Below the pieces are notes generated by a model that saw only the letters and a list, made by a program, of their open reading frames with translations, made no database searches and was not told the origin of the DNA. This document shows positions 17,530-26,759 of a stretch of 64,000 nucleotides of DNA, piece after piece. Each line of letters starts with the position of its first letter. The stretch's first letter is position 1. The position numbers and the translations under genes are program-made. The stretch comes from Chitinophagaceae bacterium UBA1931. GTDB taxonomy: Bacteria; Bacteroidota; Bacteroidia; Chitinophagales; Chitinophagaceae. The stretch covers positions 1,477,889 to 1,541,888 of the forward strand of contig DDFJ01000004.1 in NCBI GenBank assembly GCA_002337125.1, in the 5' to 3' direction.

Positions 17530-19334
17530 TTATGACTGATGAAGAACTTAAAAAAGTATTACCCGGCATTCCGGCACAACCCGGCATTTATAAATATTAT
17601 GATGCTGATAAAAAACTATTGTATGTAGGAAAGGCTAAACATCTGCGCAAAAGAGTTTCGTCTTATTTTACAAAAACACTTCAATCCTACAAAACACAGG
17701 AGCTTGTACGTCGTATACGTAGTATAGAGTTTACTGTTGTTAATTCAGAACAGGATGCTTTTTTCCTTGAGAATTCGCTGATCAAACAATTTCAGCCGGT
17801 ATTTAATATTGATCTGAAAGATGATAAAAGCTATCCATTCATTGTTATTAAAAACGAACCATTCCCCCGGGTTTTTCTTACAAGAAGAAAGATCAATGAT
17901 GGCTCAACATATCTTGGTCCATTTACATCAGTTGGGAAAGTGAGGGATTTAATTCAGTTTATCAGGCAGAATATACCAATCAGAAACTGCAAACTGAATT
18001 TAACCGATTCGAATATCAGGAAAAGAAAATTCAAAGTTTGTCTTGAATATCATATAGGCAATTGCAAAGGACCTTGCGAAGGTTTACAATCGGCTTTTGA
18101 TTACAAGAATGATCTTGACCAGGTTAAAAATCTGCTGAAAGGAAACCTTTCACCAGTTATCAGGCACTTGAAAGAGGAGATGAAACAACATGCTGCTGAT
18201 TTGAATTTTGAAAAAGCAGAAATTGTCAGGAAGAAAATTGAACACCTCGAATCTTACAAAGCAACATCAACAGTTGTAAATCCAAAAATGGGTGATGCAG
18301 ATGTATTTTCAGTTATACTGAATGAAGACAAAGCATTTATCAATTTTATGATGGTTCAGAACGGAGCCGTTATTCAAACAGAAAATATACAATTAGAAAG
18401 TCACCTTGGTGAAAACGAAAAACAGATTCTTGAATTTGCTGTAAGCTTCATCCGCAATAAATTCGAAAGTATATCACAGGAAATAATTGTTCCTGTTGAA
18501 CTTGAATTACTCGATGACAACTTGAAAGTAACAGTACCAAAAGCCGGTGATAAAAAAAATCTTCTTGATCTGTCGATAAAAAATGCCGCAGTCTTTTTTG
18601 AAGAATATAAAAGAAAAAAGGCACTGCACTTATATGAAAAGAAAAAAGACGACAACCGAAACATTCTTCATCAATTACAAGAAGATCTTCATCTGCCGCA
18701 ATTGCCTGTTCATATTGAGTGTTTCGATAACTCCAATTTCCAGGGAAGTTATCCTGTATCAGCAATGGTTTGTTTTAAAAACGGCGAAGCAAGCAAAAAG
18801 GATTACAGGCATTTTAATATCAGAACCGTTACAGGTATCAATGATTTTGCTTCAATGAAAGAAGTGGTAATGCGGCGATATAAACGCTTAACAGAAGAGA
18901 ATGAACCGCTGCCGCAATTAGTTATTATTGATGGTGGAAAAGGTCAGTTATCTGCGGCAATGGAAAGTATAAAAGAACTAAAACTGGAAAAGAAACTTAC
19001 AGTTGTAGGACTCGCAAAAAATGTGGAAGAAATATTTTTTACCGGCGATACAGAATCGTTGAAGTTGCCCTACTCAAGTGAATCATTAAAATTAATCCGC
19101 ACAATCAGGGATGAAGTACATCGCTTTGGCATAACACATCACCGCCAGAGAAGAAGTAAGGGAGCTTTCAATACACAACTCGAAACCATTCCGGGTATTG
19201 GTAAATCAACCATTGATTTGTTGCTCAAAGAATTTAAATCGGTTTCCAATATTAAGAATGCACCAATAGAAGACATTGCAGAACTGATTGGATTTAAAAA
19301 GGCTGGAATCGTAAAAGATGCATTAAAAGATTGA
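17526..19334 (+). CDS. uvrC: Excinuclease ABC subunit C
   Basis: Makes both incisions around DNA lesions in nucleotide excision repair, working with UvrA and UvrB. Domains in order: GIY-YIG nuclease (residues about 15-95, with PGIYKYYDADKKLLYVGKAKHLRKR), a cysteine-containing linker, the UVR motif that binds UvrB (about 205-240), the RNase H-like second nuclease (about 395-545, with ECFDNSNFQGSYPVSAMV, LVIIDGGKGQLSAA, and HRFGITHHRQRRSK) and a C-terminal helix-hairpin-helix pair (IPGIGKSTIDLLLKEF, ELIGF). The 602-residue length is normal. The ATG at 17526 overlaps the preceding stop; a second ATG two codons later is equally possible. A terminator follows. Confidence 0.97.
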   Translation: MIMTDEELKKVLPGIPAQPGIYKYYDADKKLLYVGKAKHLRKRVSSYFTKTLQSYKTQELVRRIRSIEFTVVNSEQDAFFLENSLIKQFQPVFNIDLKDDKSYPFIVIKNEPFPRVFLTRRKINDGSTYLGPFTSVGKVRDLIQFIRQNIPIRNCKLNLTDSNIRKRKFKVCLEYHIGNCKGPCEGLQSAFDYKNDLDQVKNLLKGNLSPVIRHLKEEMKQHAADLNFEKAEIVRKKIEHLESYKATSTVVNPKMGDADVFSVILNEDKAFINFMMVQNGAVIQTENIQLESHLGENEKQILEFAVSFIRNKFESISQEIIVPVELELLDDNLKVTVPKAGDKKNLLDLSIKNAAVFFEEYKRKKALHLYEKKKDDNRNILHQLQEDLHLPQLPVHIECFDNSNFQGSYPVSAMVCFKNGEASKKDYRHFNIRTVTGINDFASMKEVVMRRYKRLTEENEPLPQLVIIDGGKGQLSAAMESIKELKLEKKLTVVGLAKNVEEIFFTGDTESLKLPYSSESLKLIRTIRDEVHRFGITHHRQRRSKGAFNTQLETIPGIGKSTIDLLLKEFKSVSNIKNAPIEDIAELIGFKKAGIVKDALKD

Positions 19335-19345
19335 TTCAAAAAAAT

Positions 19346-19376
19346 GGGGCCAGGATAGAAATCCAGCCCCGTCTTT
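19346..19376 (+). terminator. Terminator after uvrC
   Basis: Interrupted stem GGGGC + GGAT (19346-19356) with ATCC + GCCCC (19361-19370), loop AGAA, followed by GTCTTT. It begins 12 bases past the uvrC stop. A run of seven A before it could also give a U tract on the minus strand. Confidence 0.7.
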
Positions 19377-19582
19377 AAAATCCAATATCCTATGAAAAAC
19401 CGAAACAAAGATACAATTAGTTAAGCAAAAAGCAATACCACTAACTGGGTATTTTAATGGTATTTTTATATATGTACCCCACTGCTTTTATTTATTTTAC
19501 TTTTTTAATTTTTCCCAAACACGTCCTTTTATCATTGCAACCGATTGCTTAACAGCTTTTCTGCCTGTTTAATTTAATTCAT

Positions 19583-19610
19583 AAAAAAAGCCGCCCAAAA
19601 GGCGGCTTTT
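19583..19610 (-). terminator. Bidirectional terminator after gldN
   Basis: AAAAGCCGCC and GGCGGCTTTT (ending 19610) form a 10-bp stem with a five-base loop (CAAAA, 19596-19600). T runs follow on both strands, seven T on the minus strand. It lies about 20 bases past the gldN stop and ends the gldKLMN transcript. Confidence 0.88.
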
Positions 19611-19627
19611 AATTTTAAGTCTCTTTT

Positions 19628-20737
19628 TTAATACGACCACAAATCCTGTTCGTAATTAAATATTTTTTCTTTGATATTTTCACCTTCAAGTAAACGAAGT
19701 ATCGGATCTTTTATATAATCTTTCAACCTGCGGTCGTAAGGATTATCCAATGTCGTTTTTGTAATATAGCTGCTGAACATTCTGTTTTCAAACAACTCTT
19801 CCCATGTCATACGTGCACCATAGTTTTTGCCATTAAATGCTTCGTATTTTGAAAGAATTGGTCTGCAGTCAGGATAATAAACCCAAAACATCGGAAACTT
19901 GTCGATATATTGACCTGATGAAGAATACAAAGGTTTTACAGGACAGATACCAAGTATGCGTACAAACATCCTGGATGATTCTTTATCAAACACCCATTCT
20001 TCCTTAATACGATATTGATAAATGCTATCCGGATCAAATTCACGGGTGCGAACTTCATACCTTGTAATATTTCCCTGCATATCATAAACAGGAACAGTAT
20101 CAACACCACCAGCAAAAGATTCCATTACTTTAGCAGGAGTAAGCGGAGTTGTAAATCTGTCATCAGCAACATCAAATGCTGTTATTTCCCTGTTCTTAAT
20201 AGCTTGTAATAAAATTGAAATGAATCGTTGATTACCATTATCCTCATCAGCTGCATAACGGAAAGGCAGGTTCATTTTTTCACGTGTATCAATTTCTCTC
20301 CACACACGCTGGCGGTAAACCGCATCGTCTTCACGGATATGTTCATAAGCCAGTGGCTGACGATCTTTAATCAGGTTTCTTTCAATTGACGCATCATTAC
20401 GCAATGAAGGCTTTACCGTATCAAGTGCAGTGTTGCCTGTTGAAGGAACTACAACAATCGGAATATTGGCTTGCGGCTGGTTACTTTGCTGTTGCTGGTT
20501 ATTATTACCATAGCTTGACGACTGATTACCATAGCCAGATTGTTGCTGGTTTTGATTACCTGCCGGTTGTGTGCTATTGCCTGCTGGCTGTGTACCATAA
20601 CCAGATGGTTGCGTACCATACCCAGATGGCTGAGTAGTTTGGCGTTGAGTTTTTGTTCTCTTCTTTTGTGCATTAACCCCACCTGAAATTATCAGGCAAA
20701 CAGCTAAGATATAAATGCCGAGGTTTTTCATTTTCAT
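19628..20737 (-). CDS. gldN: Gliding motility / T9SS protein GldN
   Basis: Periplasmic partner of the lipoprotein GldK; together they form the ring under the outer membrane in the T9SS (PorN in Porphyromonas). From the ATG at 20737 it has 369 residues; an ATG at 20731 is as plausible, and AAAAAGGTG lies just upstream. A signal peptide (LAVCLIISGGVNAQ) is followed by about 55 residues rich in Q, G, S, Y and N with repeats of PSGYGTQ (bases about 20468-20632), which the family normally lacks at this length. The conserved GldN core then starts: DAVYRQRVWREIDTREKMNLPF, YRIKEEWVFDKESSRMFVRILGICP, PMFWVYYPDCR and the C-terminal FENRMFSSYITK. Last gene of gldKLMN. Confidence 0.95.
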   Translation of the reverse strand: MKMKNLGIYILAVCLIISGGVNAQKKRTKTQRQTTQPSGYGTQPSGYGTQPAGNSTQPAGNQNQQQSGYGNQSSSYGNNNQQQQSNQPQANIPIVVVPSTGNTALDTVKPSLRNDASIERNLIKDRQPLAYEHIREDDAVYRQRVWREIDTREKMNLPFRYAADEDNGNQRFISILLQAIKNREITAFDVADDRFTTPLTPAKVMESFAGGVDTVPVYDMQGNITRYEVRTREFDPDSIYQYRIKEEWVFDKESSRMFVRILGICPVKPLYSSSGQYIDKFPMFWVYYPDCRPILSKYEAFNGKNYGARMTWEELFENRMFSSYITKTTLDNPYDRRLKDYIKDPILRLLEGENIKEKIFNYEQDLWSY

Positions 20738-20789
20738 TTCACCTTTTTTTAAATAACGCAATTTCTTTCAGATTAATATACAATCAGTA

Positions 20790-22274
20790 TTAATAAAGAT
20801 TGAAAAATACTCCGGGGATTTTTCTTCCACCGCCAGGACCAGATGCCCTGATCTCATCAATTGTTACGGTTGTACCGGGGCCACATTTATTAATCAAATC
20901 TCTAACAGCATCAAATGTGTTACTGTTAACAGACCTATATTGTGGATCAGGAAATCCTTTTCCTGTTAAATAAATAGTATAACCGGTTACTGTAAATTGT
21001 ACTCCTTCAAAAACAAAGTTTTCCAGTTCTGCACGTACACCTTGCTGTGCTTTGAACACATTTGAAGCCATACGTCCACTCTTACTTGCACCTACCATTG
21101 CAACGGGATCAGGAACTGTTTTAACCCTGAATTCAAAACTGCTTGGTTTACCATCAGACATCACTGTTACTGTTGCTTTACCAGGTGTTGTTGGCCTAGC
21201 CACATAACGACCTGGACCAATTTTGCGAAGTGCTCCATTATTGATGCTCACAGTTACTTTTTCATCACCCACATTACCACCACTAACTGCCAGTTCATTA
21301 TCTAAATCAATGTAAAGCACTTTTACTTTTTCTGCACTTACAAATGCACCGGTAGCTGTACCAACTGTATAAGGAACCTGAACAGTTTTGCTTTGAGGAT
21401 TACCATCCTGATCGAGATAGCTTACAACCACATTTACATTACCACTTGTGCTACCCACTTTAAATTTCTTGGTTGCAACACCCTTTTCATTTACAGCAAT
21501 ACTTTCACCACCAATTGTAATGTTTGGTTTTTTTGTGCTGCTGAATGCACCTAAACCTGCAGTAATTTCTAATTCCTGTCCGGGGAATAAGTAGTTTGAG
21601 CTTGCACCAACAATTGGTTCAAATGCATCGTAACGGATAACTACTTGTCCAACCTGGTTATGACAGAAGTTAACAATTCTGTTTTCTGTGTTCTTAACGT
21701 CATTCTGATATTTACTCAGCATGGTTAAAGCTGCAACAGCAGGCATCATGTGAAAGTTCTTTGTAGGAACTTCTGTTGTGAGCGGTAAGCCGTTTGCAAA
21801 TTCTTTTGCAATAATTGGATCGATAGCAAGAATTTTTTGCTTGTATTCTTCCAAAAGCTTTTGCAGTTTTTCGCCACCTTTTTCAGTGTCCATGATCCTG
21901 GTTGCCACATCAATATTTTCTTCCCTGAAGGTTGTATCTCCTTTTTCAGGATTATAACCGGAAGAACGTTTGATTTTATCTTTAAACTCTTCTATTGCAT
22001 CATTAATTGTTTTTGTTAATGATACAGCAGCATCAGCTTTTGGCTTCCAGATAGCTGCTTTAACAGCAGACTTTTCATCTTTTAATTTATCTTCAAGCGA
22101 CTTTAAAACAGTTTCGGTTGAAGCATTAACGATATTATTTGTCGATCTTAAACTATTATCAACCACTTTAAAGGCATTGATAATTTCGGCTGATACGTTC
22201 AGTGCCAACAATGCTGTTAACACCAAATACATCAGGTTGATCATCTTTTGCCGGGGCTCTTTAGGTAGTGCCAT
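20790..22274 (-). CDS. gldM: Gliding motility / T9SS motor protein GldM
   Basis: With GldL it forms the proton-driven inner-membrane motor that powers type IX secretion and gliding. The 494 residues start MALPKEPRQKMINLMYLVLTALLALNVSAEII, a single membrane helix at about residues 11-33 preceded by the conserved basic segment. The remainder is periplasmic: a helical domain (to about 225) and then beta domains, including PGQELEITAGLGAF, GVATKKFKVGSTSGNVNVVVSY and GPGRYVARPTTPGKATVTV. The end, TVTIDEIRASGPGGGRKIPGVFF, matches the domain that reaches GldK/GldN. Gaps to gldN and gldL are about 50 bases. Confidence 0.96.
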   Translation of the reverse strand: MALPKEPRQKMINLMYLVLTALLALNVSAEIINAFKVVDNSLRSTNNIVNASTETVLKSLEDKLKDEKSAVKAAIWKPKADAAVSLTKTINDAIEEFKDKIKRSSGYNPEKGDTTFREENIDVATRIMDTEKGGEKLQKLLEEYKQKILAIDPIIAKEFANGLPLTTEVPTKNFHMMPAVAALTMLSKYQNDVKNTENRIVNFCHNQVGQVVIRYDAFEPIVGASSNYLFPGQELEITAGLGAFSSTKKPNITIGGESIAVNEKGVATKKFKVGSTSGNVNVVVSYLDQDGNPQSKTVQVPYTVGTATGAFVSAEKVKVLYIDLDNELAVSGGNVGDEKVTVSINNGALRKIGPGRYVARPTTPGKATVTVMSDGKPSSFEFRVKTVPDPVAMVGASKSGRMASNVFKAQQGVRAELENFVFEGVQFTVTGYTIYLTGKGFPDPQYRSVNSNTFDAVRDLINKCGPGTTVTIDEIRASGPGGGRKIPGVFFNLY

Positions 22275-22330
22275 GATGTTCGGATTTTGGTTTTAATTCA
22301 GGAGTTTACTTTTTAGTTCTTCTTTAATTA

Positions 22331-23110
22331 TTAACGTCCTTGCATGGCATTGATCATATTACCATATATGTTATTCAGCGTACCGAGGTTTTTAGCCAGG
22401 GTTGTAATTTGGTCGTGAGCTTTTTTAGCATCATCCACTGTGCCGTGCATAGCTTCTGAAGCTGCAGCCAGGTTACCATAAAACTTGTTCATTGATTTAA
22501 GATGATTGTTGGTATCCTGCAATTCAAGTTCATAAATCGTATTTAAAGAACCGAGGTTTTTGGTCATAACCTGAACCTGCTCGTGGTATGCTTTTGTACC
22601 TTCTGCTGCAAGGTTAAAGGAAGAAACTGTAGCAGCAGCTTCCTGGTATGCATTTTTCATACCGCCAAGAACTTCCGCAGCTTCTTTTGATTTTGCACTC
22701 AGTTCGCCGGTTGATACAACCACATCACTTACATCTTTAATACCACCAACTGTTGAATTAAGTTTCTGGAAGTTATCGCTTAAGCTGCGAAGACTGTCAG
22801 GAGTAATTTCTGCATCCTGCATCATTTTGTCTAAAGAAGCAAGTGCTGGTGTACCAGCAGGAGCAGCTGCAGGAGCTTCATGACCATGTGCATTTAAGCC
22901 ATAACCCTGCGTAGATAAATATGCATAAATAAGGAAGATAAATGCTTCTGTTAAAAGACCTACAGTAAGCATAAAGTCAGAAAATGGCATACTTCCTACC
23001 ATTGGCTTTGCTACGTGTAATATTTTTGCCCATGCACCAAGGATAACGATCGATGCACCAAGGGAAACAATAATGTTTGATGTTTTTTCTGCTTGTTGTG
23101 AAACTGCCAT
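22331..23110 (-). CDS. gldL: Gliding motility / T9SS motor protein GldL
   Basis: Inner-membrane stator-like protein of the T9SS motor. Two membrane helices lie at about residues 14-33 (IVSLGASIVILGAWAKILHV) and 45-65 (DFMLTVGLLTEAFIFLIYAY). Lys29 in the first and Glu55 in the second match the charged residues thought to take part in proton flow in GldL. The long cytoplasmic part is helical, with an alanine-, glycine- and proline-rich linker (AAPAGTPA, about 80-90) and two similar segments, VQVMTKNLGSLNTIYELE and ITTLAKNLGTLNNIYGNM, that suggest an internal coiled-coil repeat. Second gene of the gldKLMN operon, about 95 bases after gldK. Confidence 0.96.
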   Translation of the reverse strand: MAVSQQAEKTSNIIVSLGASIVILGAWAKILHVAKPMVGSMPFSDFMLTVGLLTEAFIFLIYAYLSTQGYGLNAHGHEAPAAAPAGTPALASLDKMMQDAEITPDSLRSLSDNFQKLNSTVGGIKDVSDVVVSTGELSAKSKEAAEVLGGMKNAYQEAAATVSSFNLAAEGTKAYHEQVQVMTKNLGSLNTIYELELQDTNNHLKSMNKFYGNLAAASEAMHGTVDDAKKAHDQITTLAKNLGTLNNIYGNMINAMQGR

Positions 23111-23205
23111 AAGATTGGTTTTTAAAAGTTGATTGATGATTTTAACTGTTGGTATCGACTATACAGTTTGATAATTTTTGGGTTATTACTTTTTCTGATC
23201 AGGAA

Positions 23206-24477
23206 TTAACGCTTACGCATTGCAGGTGGCAAATCAATTACGCAACGGAAACCGATGTATGATTTTGCTGTATCCTGGTATTCATAATTACGTGTGCTTG
23301 TTTGAAGGAAATAACCTACGTCTTTCCAGCTGCCACCACGTACCACTTTACGTTTCATTCGTGGAGGATCACTTTCCTTAGCGTTATAGCGGATGTCAGG
23401 ATTCATGTCGTGTGCAAAGTTGTAACCACCTTCATAATATAATGAACTGGTCCACTCTGCCACATTACCTGCCATATTGTAGAGACCGAAATCGTTTGGC
23501 CAGTAAGCATCAGCACGTACTGTGTAGAAACCACCGTCTTCCGGATAGTTACCACGGCCGGGTTTGAAGTTGGCCATCAGGCAACCTTTACGGTTACGGA
23601 GATAATAGTTACCCCAAGGGAACATTGATTGTGAACGGCCACCTCTTGCTGCGTATTCCCACTCAGCTTCTGTTGGTAAACGGAAGCTAGATTCGTTGGC
23701 TTTTTTCTTTGAATCAAGATAGCTGTTCAAGTATCTTGAACGCCATGTACAGAAAGCAGTTGCCTGTTTCCATGTAACACCAACAACGGGATAATTAGCA
23801 AATGCAGGGTGTGCGAAATAACGCTGGCTCATTGGTTCGTTATAAGCATAGCTGAAATCACGAACCCATACCAATGTATCGGGATAAACCTTTACGGGGT
23901 TTTTGATAATAAATTTTGAACGGGGTTCATTAGGCTTACGGTAAGCTGCAGCTTTATAATCTACATATTCTTCCATGTAGATCAGTTTGTCAGGATCAAT
24001 TTCCATTTTACCGAAAATCCTGTCGTCTGGAGCCATTACCAAACCGCTTAATTTTTCATACACATTTTTCTCCTTCCAGATACCATTGGCTTTTTTCCAG
24101 TCAATGTTATTTGTCTTGGGATCAATGTAATTGAGAGCTGTTGCTGCAAGAGAGTCTCTTACATAGAATACAAACTGCTTGTATTCGCTGTTGGTAATTT
24201 CTGTGGCATCCATCCAGAATCCGCTGATTGAAACCTGGCGGTTACGTGCAGTGTACGCATAGTTGATGTCCTCATCACTGGGTCCCATATGAAATGTTCC
24301 CTGAGGCACATGCACCATGCCAATTGGTTTGGTAAGACCCGCAGGGGCACCATAACTTACACCAACTAACTGGCCATTGTTTGCGGCAGATTTTGTGGAT
24401 GATTTCGATTTCCCGCAGCTAATCATAAGCAGCGATAGGGCGGCGACTGAGATGCAACTTAACAGTTGGTTCTTCAT
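23206..24477 (-). CDS. gldK: Gliding motility / T9SS lipoprotein GldK
   Basis: Outer-membrane lipoprotein that builds the periplasmic ring with GldN. Signal peptide with lipobox LLMISC (Cys21). The rest has the formylglycine-generating-enzyme-like fold typical of GldK: VPQGTFHMGPSDED, FWMDATEITNSEYKQFV, VGVTWKQATAFCTWRS, FRLPTEAEWEYAARGG, the AGNVAEWTSSLYYEGG motif and KVVRGGSWKDVGYFLQTSTR. Sulfatase-modifying activity is not expected from GldK. The 423-residue length is close to the family norm. First gene of the operon, with a promoter candidate about 75 bases upstream. Confidence 0.95.
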   Translation of the reverse strand: MKNQLLSCISVAALSLLMISCGKSKSSTKSAANNGQLVGVSYGAPAGLTKPIGMVHVPQGTFHMGPSDEDINYAYTARNRQVSISGFWMDATEITNSEYKQFVFYVRDSLAATALNYIDPKTNNIDWKKANGIWKEKNVYEKLSGLVMAPDDRIFGKMEIDPDKLIYMEEYVDYKAAAYRKPNEPRSKFIIKNPVKVYPDTLVWVRDFSYAYNEPMSQRYFAHPAFANYPVVGVTWKQATAFCTWRSRYLNSYLDSKKKANESSFRLPTEAEWEYAARGGRSQSMFPWGNYYLRNRKGCLMANFKPGRGNYPEDGGFYTVRADAYWPNDFGLYNMAGNVAEWTSSLYYEGGYNFAHDMNPDIRYNAKESDPPRMKRKVVRGGSWKDVGYFLQTSTRNYEYQDTAKSYIGFRCVIDLPPAMRKR

Positions 24478-24553
24478 TGTTAAGAGTTTAATTTACTTAT
24501 TAGGTATTGGACAAGAGTAAGTTCACCTTCTCTGATTCCCTTACAATTCGTCG

Positions 24554-24584
24554 CAATGCTAACATTAATTTTTAAATAATCAAA
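24554..24584 (-). promoter_or_regulatory. Candidate promoter of gldKLMN
   Basis: On the minus strand TTTG (24581-24584) is followed after exactly 19 bases by TAGCATTG (24554-24561), one mismatch from the Bacteroidota -7 consensus TAnnTTTG. The spacing is the preferred one. The gldK ATG lies about 75 bases downstream. Confidence 0.5.
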
Positions 24585-24632
24585 ATGAATAATAATACTT
24601 TCTCGATAACGATTTTTGAGTTTCTTTATTGT

Positions 24633-26699
24633 TTAAATGCCCTTAAATGATAAAAGTTCCTTTATTTTCAAGGGCTCCGGTGTGGGTACCTGGCACGAAT
24701 AGTTACGGCACAGGTATATCAGGGTTTCAGCAAATGGAGGGGTTTTACCCGCCAATAACGGGAATTTACGATCTTCTTCCGAGGCCGACTGCAGCACGAT
24801 ATCCGGCAAATAAATGCCCAGAATTTCATCTCTTTTTTCTGCAAATTCTTTTCCAATAACCGCCAGTTCGTTCAAACCATCAACCATGTTTAAATAAAGC
24901 ATAGACCAAACCCCAAAAGAGCCGGGGTATTTGATAACGATTTCCTGCAGGCCATCGAGCATTTTTATACTTTGATTCTTCCAATATTGGTTATCATAAA
25001 TAGTTCCGAGGTACAACAGGTTAAAAGCCATTATAGCGTTACCCGAAGGAGTAGCCCCATCATAAATTTCTTTCTTCCGCACAATAATATCCTCCTGATT
25101 GCTGGGGGTGAAATAGAAATAGCCGGTTTCAGGCTCCGCAAAATGACGGATGACCACATCTGCTAACTCTTTTGCCTTTTCCAGGTAAATTGTTTGCGAG
25201 GTAATCTCCTGCAAATGAATTAATGACTGAATGAGAAAAGCATAATCGTCAAGGAAGGCAGGATGTTTTGCTTCACCATTTTTGTAAACATGGGCAAACA
25301 ATCCTTCACCAGTTTGAAATGCATTCAGCAAAAAAGCCATATTACTTACAGCCTTTGTGCGGTATTCTTCAACTCCTGTGGCTGCAAAAGCCTTGCTGTA
25401 AGCACTGTTCATTAAAGCATTCCAGCCTAGTATGACTTTATCGTCAAGTAATGGCCTGATTCTTTTATTCCTGGCGTCAAGAAGTTTGCTGCGGCAGATT
25501 TTCATCTTTGAATCAAATACAGCAATATCCAGCTGATGATCGGCACAAAAAGCATCCTTGTTCTGCTTTACCCTTGGAATATTCACGTGTTCCCAATTTC
25601 CATCTTCCGAAATATCATAAAAGCTGCAAAACAAATCTGCGTCTTCTTTCAATAACTCATCCACTTCCTTCTTTGACCATGTATAATATTTTCCTTCCAC
25701 CCCCTCACTATCAGCATCAAGTGCTGAATAAAACCCATTTTCAGGCGAAGTCATTTCTTTTTCACTAAAATCAAGCGTTTCCTTAATGGCAGTTTTATAT
25801 CGCTCGTGCCGGGTAATTTTATATGCATCGCTCAACGCCATTACAAGCAAGGCATTATCGTACAACATTTTTTCAAAATGGGGTGCAAGCCATTCAGCGT
25901 CTGTACTGTAACGGGCAAAGCCACCTCCCACCTGGTCATAAATTCCACCGGCAATCATTTTATCCAGGCTTAAGCAGGCTTGTTGTAAAGCAGTTTGATT
26001 TTGCGTGAAATAATAATATTGAAGCAGGTACCTGATTGTAAATGTTTGAGGAAACTTTGGTGCTTTTCCAAATCCGCCCCAAACGGTATCGGCCGACTGC
26101 ATAATATTCGCAAACATCACATCGGCCTGTCGTTTTATAAAAAGCTCACCGGCTGGTAAGTCTAAAATTGGTTTTTGAGTGAGCCCAAAAGAGTTGGCAT
26201 CTTTTAAATGTTGCAGCAACTGCTCTGCCTGATTTTCGATTTCATCCCTTCTTTCATTAAATGCTTTTGATATTGCCGTAAGTACCTCCGTCCACGAAGC
26301 TCTGTTGTGCAATTTCACCGGCGGAAAATAAGTGCCTCCATAAAATGGTTTCAGATCAGGAGTAAGAAAAACATTCAATGGCCATCCCCCACTGCCGGTC
26401 ATGGCCTGCAATGCATCCATATACACATGATCAAGATCGGGGCGTTCTTCCCTGTCAATCTTAATATTAATGAAATGCTGATTCATCAGCCCGGCAGTAT
26501 TCACATCTTCAAAACTTTCACGCTCCATTACGTGGCACCAGTGGCAGGATGAATAGCCAATGCTTACAAGTATCGGTTTATCTTCCTGCCTGGCTTTTTG
26601 CAAAGCTTCCTCACCCCAGGGAAACCAATCAACCGGGTTATGTGCATGTTGCTGTAAATAAGGACTCGATTCTGATACAAGGCGGTTTGTATACTGCAT
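24633..26699 (-). CDS. Thioredoxin-domain protein of the YyaL/SSP411 (DUF255) family
   Basis: A 688-residue soluble protein. The N-terminal 160 residues form a thioredoxin-like domain beginning NRLVSESSPYLQQHAHNPVDWFPWGEEA, with the CxxC pair Cys52/Cys55 in GYSSCHWCHVM and DREERPDLDHVYM after it. The remainder is an alpha/alpha toroid like that of sugar epimerases and mannosidases: GGIYDQVGGGFARYSTDAEWLAPHFEKMLYDNALL, ALDADSEGVEGKYYTW, DDKVILGWNALM and GYFYFTPSNQEDIIVRKKEIYDGATPSGNA. The family is widespread but its substrate is unknown. No signal peptide is seen, so it is probably cytoplasmic. It lies 150 bases upstream of gldK's start on the same strand and about 60 after hemD. Confidence 0.93.
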   Translation of the reverse strand: MQYTNRLVSESSPYLQQHAHNPVDWFPWGEEALQKARQEDKPILVSIGYSSCHWCHVMERESFEDVNTAGLMNQHFINIKIDREERPDLDHVYMDALQAMTGSGGWPLNVFLTPDLKPFYGGTYFPPVKLHNRASWTEVLTAISKAFNERRDEIENQAEQLLQHLKDANSFGLTQKPILDLPAGELFIKRQADVMFANIMQSADTVWGGFGKAPKFPQTFTIRYLLQYYYFTQNQTALQQACLSLDKMIAGGIYDQVGGGFARYSTDAEWLAPHFEKMLYDNALLVMALSDAYKITRHERYKTAIKETLDFSEKEMTSPENGFYSALDADSEGVEGKYYTWSKKEVDELLKEDADLFCSFYDISEDGNWEHVNIPRVKQNKDAFCADHQLDIAVFDSKMKICRSKLLDARNKRIRPLLDDKVILGWNALMNSAYSKAFAATGVEEYRTKAVSNMAFLLNAFQTGEGLFAHVYKNGEAKHPAFLDDYAFLIQSLIHLQEITSQTIYLEKAKELADVVIRHFAEPETGYFYFTPSNQEDIIVRKKEIYDGATPSGNAIMAFNLLYLGTIYDNQYWKNQSIKMLDGLQEIVIKYPGSFGVWSMLYLNMVDGLNELAVIGKEFAEKRDEILGIYLPDIVLQSASEEDRKFPLLAGKTPPFAETLIYLCRNYSCQVPTPEPLKIKELLSFKGI

Positions 26700-26759
26700 A
26701 CGTAAATAGTAAACAGCAAACCTACATGCTTTGTTGAAATAAGTAAAGTGGTAAAAAGC

